Origin: DASSQJ01 sp963772645
GTDB taxonomy: Bacteria > Actinomycetota > Actinomycetes > Actinomycetales > Dermatophilaceae
DNA: 64,000 nucleotides
Assembly: GCA_963772645.1 (NCBI GenBank)
Contig: CAVYYD010000001.1
Coordinates: forward strand, 74,754-138,753
Direction: 5' to 3'
Within the stretch, counting starts at the first letter, position 1; the number at the start of each line of letters is the position of its first letter. The position numbers and the translations under genes were made by a program. A model generated the notes under the pieces. That model saw only the letters and a program-made list of their open reading frames with translations, had not been told where the DNA came from and made no database searches. This document shows, piece after piece, positions 17,635 to 25,174 of this stretch.

Positions 17635-18255
17635 ATGCGTCCTCGCCGAAGCGTCCTCGCCGTCCTCGCCTGCGTGGTGGCAGCCCTGGCGTCCGCCACT
17701 GGCGCGGTGCCGGCAGGGGCGGCCGTCCCGACGCACGCCCAGCTCGTCTCGACAACCCCGGGCGACGGGGACACGGTCGAGTCCGTCGCCGCGGTCACCC
17801 TGACCTTCAGCGAGGACATCAACGGCAAGTTCCTCCAGGTCCGGGTCGAGGGCCAGGACGGCTCGGAGACGGACGGCAGCCCGACCGCCGACGGGCACGT
17901 CGTGACCCAGCCGCTGGCCGCCGACCTGCCCGCCGGTGAGCACCAGGTCACCTACCGGGTCGTCAGCGTGGACGGGCATCCCGTGTCCGGCACGTTCACG
18001 TTCACGACGACCCAGTCACCGAGTGCGACGCAGACCTCCACCGCGCCCACCCCGTCGGCGAGCTCCTCGACCACCCCACCCGCCGTCTCCAGCCCCGGCC
18101 CGAGCCCCTCGCCCGTGTCCACGGCCACCGCGTCCGAGGGCGTCCCCAGCTGGGTGGTGCCCGCCGTCATCGGGCTGCTCGTCCTGGTCCTGGTCGCGGC
18201 CGGCTTCCTGCTCGCGCGCCCCCGCCGCGGTCCCGACGAGGGCTCTGCCGGCTGA
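17635..18255 (+). CDS. CopC-domain protein, secreted and membrane-anchored
   Basis: The 206-residue protein has a signal peptide (cleavage near AGAA-V), a CopC domain of about 90 residues with THAQLVSTTPGDG after the cleavage site and VDGHPVSGTFTF, a Ser/Thr/Pro-rich linker, then one C-terminal helix (VPAVIGLLVLVLVAAGFLL) and a basic stop-transfer end. CopC domains bind copper outside the membrane. The histidine near residue 34 fits the usual N-terminal copper ligand. No CopD-like partner is fused or adjacent. ATG 17635 has a GGGAGGA upstream. Confidence 0.85.
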   Translation: MRPRRSVLAVLACVVAALASATGAVPAGAAVPTHAQLVSTTPGDGDTVESVAAVTLTFSEDINGKFLQVRVEGQDGSETDGSPTADGHVVTQPLAADLPAGEHQVTYRVVSVDGHPVSGTFTFTTTQSPSATQTSTAPTPSASSSTTPPAVSSPGPSPSPVSTATASEGVPSWVVPAVIGLLVLVLVAAGFLLARPRRGPDEGSAG

Positions 18256-18307
18256 CCGGCCGGAGATTTCACGCGAGGCCCGCGGGGCTGATAGCGTCTT
18301 CCCTCGC

Positions 18308-18383
<76 letters not shown>

Positions 18384-18398
18384 CCGCTCACCGAGCAC

Positions 18399-18424
18399 GA
18401 GGCTCCCCGACGACGGGGAGCCTC
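18399..18424 (+). terminator. Hairpin after tRNA-Lys
   Basis: A perfect 11-base inverted repeat GAGGCTCCCCG / CGGGGAGCCTC with an ACGA loop begins 15 bases after the tRNA. It likely ends tRNA transcription and leaves the downstream GT2 gene on its own promoter. Confidence 0.7.
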
Positions 18425-18456
18425 TCCCGTCTCCGGACCGCCGCACGGGAGGGACC

Positions 18457-19401
18457 ATGGAGCAACCGCGACCGCGGGCCTCCGTCGTCGTCCCCTCGCG
18501 CGGCGGCGCGTCCCGGCTCCCGCGGCTCCTCGGTCTTCTCGCGGCCCAGGACGAACCCGACTTCGAGGTGGTGGTCGTGGTCGACGGCGACGTCGACGGG
18601 TCCGCTCAGGTCCTGGCCGCGGATGGCCACGACCTGCGCCTGGTCACCGAGGTCTTCCCGGAGAACCGCGGCCGCTCGGCGGCTCTCAACGCGGGGTTCG
18701 CCCTGGCCTCGGGCGAGCTCCTCATCCGCTGCGACGACGACCTCGAACCGGCGTCCGACTTCGTCTCCGGGCACCTCGCGGGCCACGACGGTCGCGACGT
18801 CGGCGTCGTGGGGCTGTACCGCAACGTCTTCCCCGACACCGCGTACGCCACCGCCTATGGACGGCGCGCGGACCGGTCGTTCCGTGGCGAGGCGTATGCC
18901 GTCGACCCGTCCACGCGGTGGAGGTACTGGGCCGGGAACGTCTCGGTCACCCGGGAGGCCTACCACGAGGTGGGCCCCTACGACACCCGCTACCGCGCGT
19001 ACGGGTGGGAGGACGTCGACTGGGGGTACCGCCTCCACCGCACCGGGCGCGCCGTCGTGCTGGACGAGGGGCTCGAGACGACCCACCGGCTCGTCGCGAC
19101 GACGACGCGCTCCCGGGTGCAACGCGCGTTCTACAGCGGGGCAGCGAAGTGCCTCTTCGACGCCAAGCACGGTGCGGGCGTGCTGCCGGCAGCCGATCCG
19201 GCAGGCCCATGGGGCCTGGCGGTCCGCTCCACCGGCCGGCTCCTCGGCGAGGGTGGCCTCGGGCGGGCCGCCGGCCTCGTCGACCGCACGCTGCCGTTGC
19301 TCCCAGAGCCGGTAGGGCGCAAGGCGGTGGCGCTGCTCGTGGAGTCGGGACAGCTCGCCGGCCACCGGGTGGCGTCGGTGTCGGATCCCGAGTCGCTCTG
19401 A
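18457..19401 (+). CDS. GT2 family glycosyltransferase
   Basis: The 314-residue protein has the GT-A fold: ASVVVPSRGGASRLPRLL, VVVVVDGDVDGS, RGRSAALNAGFALA, and LLIRCDDDLEP as the DxD metal site. Then come GNVSVTREAYHEVGPYD and YGWEDVDWGYRL, the acceptor-side ED motif. No membrane segments are seen, so it should act in the cytoplasm on a lipid-linked acceptor. ATG 18457 has GGGAGGG four bases upstream; the longer frame reaching into tRNA-Lys is not used. It converges on the GroES-like gene. Confidence 0.9.
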   Translation: MEQPRPRASVVVPSRGGASRLPRLLGLLAAQDEPDFEVVVVVDGDVDGSAQVLAADGHDLRLVTEVFPENRGRSAALNAGFALASGELLIRCDDDLEPASDFVSGHLAGHDGRDVGVVGLYRNVFPDTAYATAYGRRADRSFRGEAYAVDPSTRWRYWAGNVSVTREAYHEVGPYDTRYRAYGWEDVDWGYRLHRTGRAVVLDEGLETTHRLVATTTRSRVQRAFYSGAAKCLFDAKHGAGVLPAADPAGPWGLAVRSTGRLLGEGGLGRAAGLVDRTLPLLPEPVGRKAVALLVESGQLAGHRVASVSDPESL

Positions 19402-19408
19402 TCGCTGG

Positions 19409-19750
19409 TCAGAGGTAGAGCCCGGTGTTGCCCTCCTGGACACGCGACGCCGCCACGGCGTGCAGGTCGCGCTCGCGGAGCAGCACATAGTCCTTGACGC
19501 CGATCTCGACCTCGGCCCGGTCCTCGGGGTCGAACAGGACCCGGTCGCCGACCTCCACCTGGCGGACGTTGGGTCCGGTCGCGACGACCCCACCCCACGA
19601 GAGACGCTTGCCGACGCTCGCGGTGGCCGGGATGACGATGCCGCCGCCGGAGCGGCGTTCCCCCGACTCGCCCTCGAGGCTCACGAGGACACGGTCGTGC
19701 AGCATCCGGATCGGGAGGCGGCTGCGCGGCTCCCTGGCGGCCTCCCGCAC
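19409..19750 (-). CDS. GroES-like co-chaperone-family protein
   Basis: The product is a single Cpn10 fold: RMLHDRVLVSLEGESGERRSGGGIVIP, VATGPNVRQVEVGDRVLFDP and a C-terminal YVLLRERDLHAV. It is a paralogue, not the main groES: no groEL is near and the mobile-loop region differs. Such proteins sit next to DUF3618 genes in many actinobacteria. GTG at 19750 is one base after the DUF3618 stop, suggesting coupling; ATG at 19705 is an alternative that trims 15 residues. Confidence 0.75.
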   Translation of the reverse strand: MREAAREPRSRLPIRMLHDRVLVSLEGESGERRSGGGIVIPATASVGKRLSWGGVVATGPNVRQVEVGDRVLFDPEDRAEVEIGVKDYVLLRERDLHAVAASRVQEGNTGLYL

Positions 19751-19751
19751 C

Positions 19752-20036
19752 TCAGTGCCGGCGCAGGCGCCGGTAGAGGACGAACCCTCCGACGACGGCG
19801 ACGACGGCGATGACCGCGGCCAGCCGCTCGACACGCAGCTCGCCCTCGGGTGTGGTGGCCACGTCGGCGAACCGGGCCTTGGCGGCCTCCGTCTGGCGCT
19901 GGAGGAGGGCCTTGGGGCTGGCCCGCTCGACGAGCTCGTCGATGGTGCTCGCCAAGCGCTCGCGCCGGGCGGTCAGCTCGGCGTCGAGATCCTGGATCGA
20001 GGGGGTGGCCGTGCTCGCGGGGGTGTTCTGGCTCAT
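19752..20036 (-). CDS. DUF3618 small membrane protein
   Basis: The 94-residue protein has a charged helical N-terminal region (IQDLDAELTARRERLASTIDEL) and one C-terminal helix (LAAVIAVVAVVGGFVLYRRLRR). This is the DUF3618 pattern, of unknown function and common in actinobacteria. It lies between bcp and the GroES-like gene on the same strand with short gaps, so the three probably form one transcription unit. Confidence 0.85.
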   Translation of the reverse strand: MSQNTPASTATPSIQDLDAELTARRERLASTIDELVERASPKALLQRQTEAAKARFADVATTPEGELRVERLAAVIAVVAVVGGFVLYRRLRRH

Positions 20037-20043
20037 GAGGTCC

Positions 20044-20514
20044 TCACTGGAGTCCGAGGTCGCGGCGGAGCTTGGCGACGTGTCCCGTGGCCTTGACGTT
20101 GTACCAGGCGTGGCTCACCGTGCCGTACTCGTCGACCACGACCGTGCTGCGGATGACCCCCTGAACCGTCTTGCCGTACAGCTTCTTCTCACCGAACGCA
20201 CCCCACGCTGACAGGACCGACCTGTCGGTGTCGGAGAGCAGCGGGATCCGCAGGTGGTCGCGCTCACGGAACTTCGCGAGCTTGGCCGGTGTGTCGGGAG
20301 AGATACCGAGCACGGTGTAGCCGTCCCGCTCGAGGGAGTCCAGCGACTCGCTGAAGTCGCAGGCCTGCGTCGTGCAGCCGGGGGTCATGGCAGCCGGGTA
20401 GAAGTAGACGATCACCTTCCGGCCGCGCAGTTCGCCGAGCGTGACATTCTTCCCGGTGTCGTCGGGCAGCGTGAAGTCTGGGGCGGCGTCGCCCGGCTCA
20501 AGCCGGTCACCCAC
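20044..20514 (-). CDS. bcp: Thioredoxin-dependent thiol peroxidase (Bcp/PrxQ)
   Basis: The 156-residue protein has APDFTLPDDTG, VIVYFYPAAMTPGCTTQACDF with the peroxidatic cysteine (PGCTTQ) and a resolving cysteine five residues on, and a C-terminal STVVVDEYGTV. These define the atypical 2-Cys Bcp/PrxQ peroxiredoxins, which reduce hydrogen peroxide and organic hydroperoxides with thioredoxin. GTG 20514 gives the family N terminus; the longer frame runs into tRNA-Leu. Confidence 0.93.
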   Translation of the reverse strand: MGDRLEPGDAAPDFTLPDDTGKNVTLGELRGRKVIVYFYPAAMTPGCTTQACDFSESLDSLERDGYTVLGISPDTPAKLAKFRERDHLRIPLLSDTDRSVLSAWGAFGEKKLYGKTVQGVIRSTVVVDEYGTVSHAWYNVKATGHVAKLRRDLGLQ

Positions 20515-20597
20515 GGCATCCTCCTCGTCTCGGTGGTGGTACCGCCAACCTACCGTGATGGGTACCGGAGTGGTCGGGCGCAGTGCGCCGGGGAGAG

Positions 20598-20679
20598 TGC
20601 GCAAGGCGGGACTCGAACCCGCACACCCGAAGGCACCAGGACCTAAACCTGGCGCGTCTGCCAGTTCCGCCACTTGCGC
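20598..20679 (-). tRNA. tRNA-Leu (anticodon TAG)
   Basis: The reverse complement has acceptor GCGCAAG paired with CTTGCGC, anticodon stem-loop CCAGGTTTAGGTCCTGG (anticodon TAG), a long variable arm with TGCCTTCGGGTGT, and T arm CGGGTTCGAGTCCCG. CCA is not encoded. Confidence 0.95.
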
Positions 20680-20702
20680 TGGTAGGGCCCTACTGTAGTG
20701 GC

Positions 20703-21606
20703 GTGCCCCTGATCGCCGACGCGAAGGCCAAGGTGCTGGGGGTCGTCCGACGGGGGCCCCGCACCATCCTATGGACTATCCGAACCACGGAGTCGGCAAC
20801 ATCCTGTACGGATGGATGCAAGCTCACCTTCGCCATGCCCAGGGATCAGACTGCCGAGCCCTGTTGACCTCGACAGGTCGTCGATGGCTGCCCCTATTGG
20901 GCGGAAGAGGAGACACACTGGTCCTCGACGAGCGGCAGGCAGGCTGACCGACCGGCGCGAGCTCGGCGACTACTTCGCCTTCGGTGTCCACTACAGTCCG
21001 GCGGATCTTGAACGTTTCCTCGACGAAGTCGTGCTGCCGTCGCCGCTGTGCGACGAGAACGGGGCGACCCTCGTTCGGCGAGGACGACGTCGTGATCGTC
21101 GATTCGAGGGGTGACTATTGGTCGGTGCCGGCGTTCCGCCACCGATACGCCTTCGACGTCAACGCCTATCTGCGAGAGGCGTTGGCTGCTCAGCGCGAGC
21201 AGTCGGGGCCCACGCCCCGGGTGCACGTCAGTATCGGACGGCACGACTGGTGCCGCGACCATCTGGGTTGGATCGAGGCCGATGGCGCGCGGCTTACCTA
21301 CGCTGAGCCCCGATCAGACTGCCCGCGACCACTTCGCGACGATGGCAGCGCGCGCCGCATCGTCGCGACGAACACCAGCTTCGGCTACTGGGGGGCTATG
21401 CAGGCCGACAGCGGCACATGGGGCCCGACCCATCGTTGTGGCGCCCGGTTTCACGCACGCGGACTGCCGGCGGCGAGGACGCCACTCCGTGGATGCCCGC
21501 TGGACGATCGCGAGCCGATCCCTGGGGCATGGGCGGCGCCTATCTCGTTCCGATGGCGTCGTGCTGGGACCGTCTCGGCAAGAGGACGGATTGGCAAGGC
21601 AGCAGC
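20703..21606 (+). pseudogene. Decayed alpha-1,2-fucosyltransferase-like (GT11) gene
   Basis: No single frame spans the region, but pieces in three frames align in order with the GT11 plan: a start ADAKAKVLGVVRRG; a donor-strand piece HGVGNILYGWMQAHLR; then ELGDYFAFGVHYSPADL; DSRGDYWSVPAFRHRY (the RRGDY motif); VSIGRHDWCRDHLGWI (the FSDD-EWC region); RRIVATNTSFGYWGA (the N-S-x-F-x-W-W-G motif); and ARPIVVAPGF. At least four indels are needed, near 20772, 20945, 21085 and 21315, with another after 21400. Composition is less GC-rich than neighbours. The family call is by motif order only. Confidence 0.5.
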
Positions 21607-22245
21607 TCAGGAGACGAGTTGGGCACGCAGGGCACGACGGAGGGCGCGAAAGGCGGAGCCTCGGTGCGAGATCGCGTTCTTCTCCTCATCGCTGAGCTCC
21701 GCCAGCGTCCGCGTGTCCCCGTCAGGGACGAACACGGGGTCGTAGCCGAACCCGTTGCTCCCTCGGGGGACCCGGACAATGCGCCCGCTGACCCGGCCCT
21801 CGGCCGCCTCGACGCGTCCGTCCGGCATGGCGAGCACGGCCGCGCAGACGAACGCGGCCCGTCGGTGCTCGTCCGGGACGTCGGCGATCTGCTCGAGGAG
21901 CAGCCTCAGGTTGGCTCGGTCGACCGCCTCCCGGCTCGCGCCCGGACCCGCATGGGACCCCGACCACATCGCCGAGAACACCCCCGGCGAGCCGCCGAGC
22001 ACCTCGACGGCAAGCCCCGAGTCATCGGCCACCGCAGGGAGCCCGGTGGCCCTGGCCAGGGCGACCGCCTTGAGCGTGGCGTTCCCGCGGAAGGTCACCT
22101 CGGTCTCGGGCACCTCCGGCGCCCCCTCGACGTCGGCGGCCCCGACGACCTCGAGATCGAGCTCGTCGACGACGTCGGCGAGGATCTGGCGCAGCTCGTG
22201 GACCTTGTGCTCGTTGCGGGTCGCGAGGACGAGCCGCCGGCTCAC
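21607..22245 (-). CDS. rdgB: Non-canonical purine NTP pyrophosphatase (RdgB/HAM1)
   Basis: The 212-residue protein has LVLATRNEHKVHEL (the substrate-binding start, normally T-x-N-x-x-K), DDSGLAVEVLGGSPGVFSA, GSNGFGYDPVF and a terminal NAISHRGSAFRAL. It hydrolyses dITP, ITP and XTP to protect DNA. The GTG start overlaps the rph stop (GTGA), so rph and rdgB are coupled as in other actinobacteria. Confidence 0.95.
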   Translation of the reverse strand: MSRRLVLATRNEHKVHELRQILADVVDELDLEVVGAADVEGAPEVPETEVTFRGNATLKAVALARATGLPAVADDSGLAVEVLGGSPGVFSAMWSGSHAGPGASREAVDRANLRLLLEQIADVPDEHRRAAFVCAAVLAMPDGRVEAAEGRVSGRIVRVPRGSNGFGYDPVFVPDGDTRTLAELSDEEKNAISHRGSAFRALRRALRAQLVS

Positions 22246-23000
22246 CGCGTCCGCTCCCGAGCCGGCGCCTCCAGGGCGGCGTGCTGCATCCGGGTGAGCT
22301 CGGCGCAGCCCGTTGCCGCGAGGTCGAGGAGGGAGCCGAGGAGCACACGATCGAACGGTTCGCCCTCGGCGGTGCCCTGGACCTCGACGAAGCGCCCGTC
22401 CCCGGTCATGACGACGTTCATGTCGGTCGCCGCCGTGGAGTCCTCCGGGTAGTCGAGGTCGAGTACGGCCTCGCCGGCGACGACACCCACGCTGACTGCC
22501 GCGATCGACCCGGTCAGCGGTTGGGCGTCGGCGTGCAGCAGGCCCCGCTGCTTTCCGTCGGCGACGGCGTCGGCGAGCGCGACCCATGCTCCGGTGATCG
22601 CCGCGGTCCGGGTGCCACCATCCGCTTGGAGGACGTCACAGTCGAGGACGATCGTGTTCTCGCCGAGCGCCCGGGTGTCGATGGCAGCGCGCAGGCTGCG
22701 GCCCACGAGCCGCGAGATCTCGTGCGTGCGACCCCCGACCTTGCCCCTGCGGGACTCCCGGTCGCTGCGGGTGTTCGTCGAGCGGGGGAGCATCTCGTAC
22801 TCGGCGGTGACCCACCCGACCCCCTTGCCCTTGAGCCACCGCGGGACGCCCTCGGTGAAGGAGGCGGCGCACAGCACCCGGGTCCTCCCGAACTCGACGA
22901 GGACGCTTCCCTCGGCGTGGTCGAGCCAGTTGCGGGTGAGTCGCACGTCGCGCAGCTGGTCAGGGGCGCGCCCGTCGTGGCGCGTGGTGATCTCCGGCAT
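22242..23000 (-). CDS. rph: Ribonuclease PH
   Basis: The 252-residue protein has the RNase PH core: VLVEFGRTRVLCAAS, KGVGWVTAEYEMLPRSTNTR, GRTHEISRLVGRSLRA, VLDCDVLQADGGTRTAAITGA and DLDYPEDSTAATDMN. It removes 3' nucleotides from tRNA precursors using phosphate. ATG 23000 gives the usual length. The gene overlaps the 3' end of the upstream MBL-ASCH frame by 41 bases, which is unusually long. Confidence 0.95.
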   Translation of the reverse strand: MPEITTRHDGRAPDQLRDVRLTRNWLDHAEGSVLVEFGRTRVLCAASFTEGVPRWLKGKGVGWVTAEYEMLPRSTNTRSDRESRRGKVGGRTHEISRLVGRSLRAAIDTRALGENTIVLDCDVLQADGGTRTAAITGAWVALADAVADGKQRGLLHADAQPLTGSIAAVSVGVVAGEAVLDLDYPEDSTAATDMNVVMTGDGRFVEVQGTAEGEPFDRVLLGSLLDLAATGCAELTRMQHAALEAPARERTR

Positions 23001-24294
23001 GGCGCAAGGCTACGGGGTCAGCCATCGGCCTCTCCGAGGACCAGACCACCGAGAACCGCTCGAAGCAGACCTCGAGCTCGTCGGAGAAGTCGATGCCGAG
23101 GCGCTCGCACTCCCGGCGGAAGTAGTGCCGGTGGCCGGCAACCCAGCTCTCCAGCGTCCGGTCGCCCTCACCCTCGTCCAACGCGAACTGCGCGTCGACG
23201 CTCGACAGCGGTCCGACCCGGAGCTCGGTCGTGCGCAGGACCGCCCGAGGCTTGCCGGAGCCGTCGCAGGCCACCCAGTGCGCACCGACCCGCGGCAGCG
23301 GCTGCCCCTCTGCGGCGTACGTGGCCACGAGACCAGCGGTCGCCCGCTTCGGCCCGTCCAGCACGTAGGCGATGAGCTCGTCGGCGAGCTGCGGGCTGTC
23401 CCCGAAGTGCTCGACCACGGGCTCGTCCTCCGGGGGGAGGCCCGGGTTCGCGGCGAGGTACTCACGCCACATCCGCCGTCCCGCCGCGACGTCCACGAGG
23501 ACGCCGCCCACGCCGGGAAGGTCACCGACCTCGTAGGTGCGGCCGGCCACCGCGACCTCCACCTCACCGGGCCACACCCGCGCCGCCTGGGCCCGGCACG
23601 CCTCAGGGTCGTTCCACGACGGCAGGTGAGTGAGCAGGAGCCGCCGGACGTCCCCCGCTCGGACCGCGGCCGCGGCAGCCCGGGAGGCCGTGAGGTGGAT
23701 GCCGCGGGTCGTGTCGCGCCCGTCCACGAAGGCGCTGTCGGTGAGCGCGATGTCGGCGCCGGCGAGCAGGGGGTCCAGGCCCGGGCAGTCGTCGGTGTCC
23801 CCGGTGAAGGCCAGGACCGAGTCGCCGGCCTCGACGCGGTAGCCGTAGGCCTCGACCGGGTGGTTGACCGCGTACGGGGTGATGGTGAAGGGCCCGACCC
23901 GCACCGGCTCGGCGTCCCGCACCGTGGCGACGTCGAACTCGCGGACCAGCCCGCCGTCCTCGAGCCCGTGGTACATCAGGTCCAGGCGCGCCAAGGTCCC
24001 CTCGGGCCCGTGGACCGGCAGCCGCCGCGTCGGCCGGTGCTGCGGTCGGTAGTGGCGCATGACGTACAGCCCGAGCAGGTCCACGCAGTGGTCCGGGTGC
24101 AGGTGGGTCAGGAAGACCGCGTCCAGGTCGGTGACCGGGTCCAGGTGGTGCTGCAGGGCGCCGAGCGCGCCGCTGCCGAGGTCGAGGAGGACCGACCAGG
24201 TGCGGCCCTCGTGCTCGGCCCGGACGAGGTAGCTGGACGCCGGCGAGTCCGGGCCGGCGAAGGAGCCCGAGCAGCCGACGACGGTGAGCTTCAC
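22960..24294 (-). CDS. MBL-fold hydrolase fused to ASCH domain
   Basis: The 444-residue protein has two parts. Residues 1-255 are a metallo-beta-lactamase fold with the metal motif THLHPDHC near 63-70, then FTGDTDD and LLLTHLPSWN. Residues 275-415 look like an ASCH domain: WREYLAANPGLPPEDEP, FGDSPQLADELIAYVLDGPKRATAG, SGKPRAVLRTTELRVGPLSSVD and ending in VCFERFSVVW. In other actinobacteria these are, as I recall, two separate genes. The GTG start overlaps the murI stop. Fusion could be real or due to a lost stop; its 3' end runs 41 bases into rph. Confidence 0.75.
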   Translation of the reverse strand: MKLTVVGCSGSFAGPDSPASSYLVRAEHEGRTWSVLLDLGSGALGALQHHLDPVTDLDAVFLTHLHPDHCVDLLGLYVMRHYRPQHRPTRRLPVHGPEGTLARLDLMYHGLEDGGLVREFDVATVRDAEPVRVGPFTITPYAVNHPVEAYGYRVEAGDSVLAFTGDTDDCPGLDPLLAGADIALTDSAFVDGRDTTRGIHLTASRAAAAAVRAGDVRRLLLTHLPSWNDPEACRAQAARVWPGEVEVAVAGRTYEVGDLPGVGGVLVDVAAGRRMWREYLAANPGLPPEDEPVVEHFGDSPQLADELIAYVLDGPKRATAGLVATYAAEGQPLPRVGAHWVACDGSGKPRAVLRTTELRVGPLSSVDAQFALDEGEGDRTLESWVAGHRHYFRRECERLGIDFSDELEVCFERFSVVWSSERPMADPVALRHAGDHHAPRRARP

Positions 24295-25118
24295 GCCATC
24301 ACCGCCCGCGCGACGAGCGGTGGGGAGGCGAAGACGGGTCCGACGTGCGAGCCCACGCCGAGGAAACGGGTGGCGAGCCGACGGAACTCCTCGGGGTCCC
24401 CGGTGGTCGTGAAGCCGTGCCCGGGTGGGGGGAGCGCGTCGGGCCGGAGCAGCCCGCGGTCGGCGAGCACGCGGTAGACGTCCTTGGCCGTCTCCTCGGC
24501 CGAGGAGACGAGGGTGACCTCCTCCCCCATGACGTAGGAGATCACCCCGGTGAGCAGCGGGTAGTGCGTGCAGCCCAGGACCACGGTGTCGACGCCCCGG
24601 TCGCGCAACGAGTCGAGGTACTCGTGGGCGACACCGACCAGCTCGTCACCGCCGGTGATACCGGCCTCGACGAACTCGACGAACCGGGGGCAGGGGGTGC
24701 TCGTGACCTCGAGGTGCGGCGCCGCGGCGAAGGCGTCGAGGTAGGCCCCCGACTGGTGGGTGCCCGTGGTCGAGATGACGGCGACCCTCCGGTTGCGGGT
24801 CGCAGCCGCGGCCCGGCGCACCGCGGGCCGGATGACCTCGACGACCGGGACGTCGTACCGCTCCCGGGCGTCGTGGAGGACCGCCGCACTGGCCGTGTTG
24901 CACGCGATGACGAGCATCTTCACGCCGTGGTCGACGAGCCGGTCGAGGCACTGGAGGGCGAACTCGCGGGTCTGGGCGATGGGCCGGGGCCCGTACGGCG
25001 CCCGGGCGGTGTCACCGAAGTAGGCGACCGACTCGTGGGGCAGTTGGTCGAGGATCGCCCGCATGACGGTCAGGCCGCCGTAGCCGGAGTCGAAGACCCC
25101 GATCGGTGAGTCGGTCAC
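24291..25118 (-). CDS. murI: Glutamate racemase
   Basis: The 275-residue protein has IGVFDSGYGGLTV, VAYFGDTARAPYG, LVIACNTASAA with the first catalytic cysteine and VVLGCTHYPLL with the second. It makes D-glutamate for peptidoglycan. GTG 25118 gives the family start; the longer upstream frame has no family match. It is the first of a unit murI, MBL-ASCH, rph, rdgB joined by overlaps. Confidence 0.96.
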   Translation of the reverse strand: MTDSPIGVFDSGYGGLTVMRAILDQLPHESVAYFGDTARAPYGPRPIAQTREFALQCLDRLVDHGVKMLVIACNTASAAVLHDARERYDVPVVEVIRPAVRRAAAATRNRRVAVISTTGTHQSGAYLDAFAAAPHLEVTSTPCPRFVEFVEAGITGGDELVGVAHEYLDSLRDRGVDTVVLGCTHYPLLTGVISYVMGEEVTLVSSAEETAKDVYRVLADRGLLRPDALPPPGHGFTTTGDPEEFRRLATRFLGVGSHVGPVFASPPLVARAVMA

Positions 25119-25174
25119 CGAACAAGGGTAGGCGTGCTGCCTCACTGGTACACCGTGCCTGGGCGTTAAGCGCG

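Noticed and set aside
16431..17635. Search for a duplicated tRNA 3' end (att site) beyond the GT4 gene next to tRNA-His
   Set aside because: No copy of the T-arm or acceptor sequence is visible at the far side, and no integrase is present, so a classical island is not supported.
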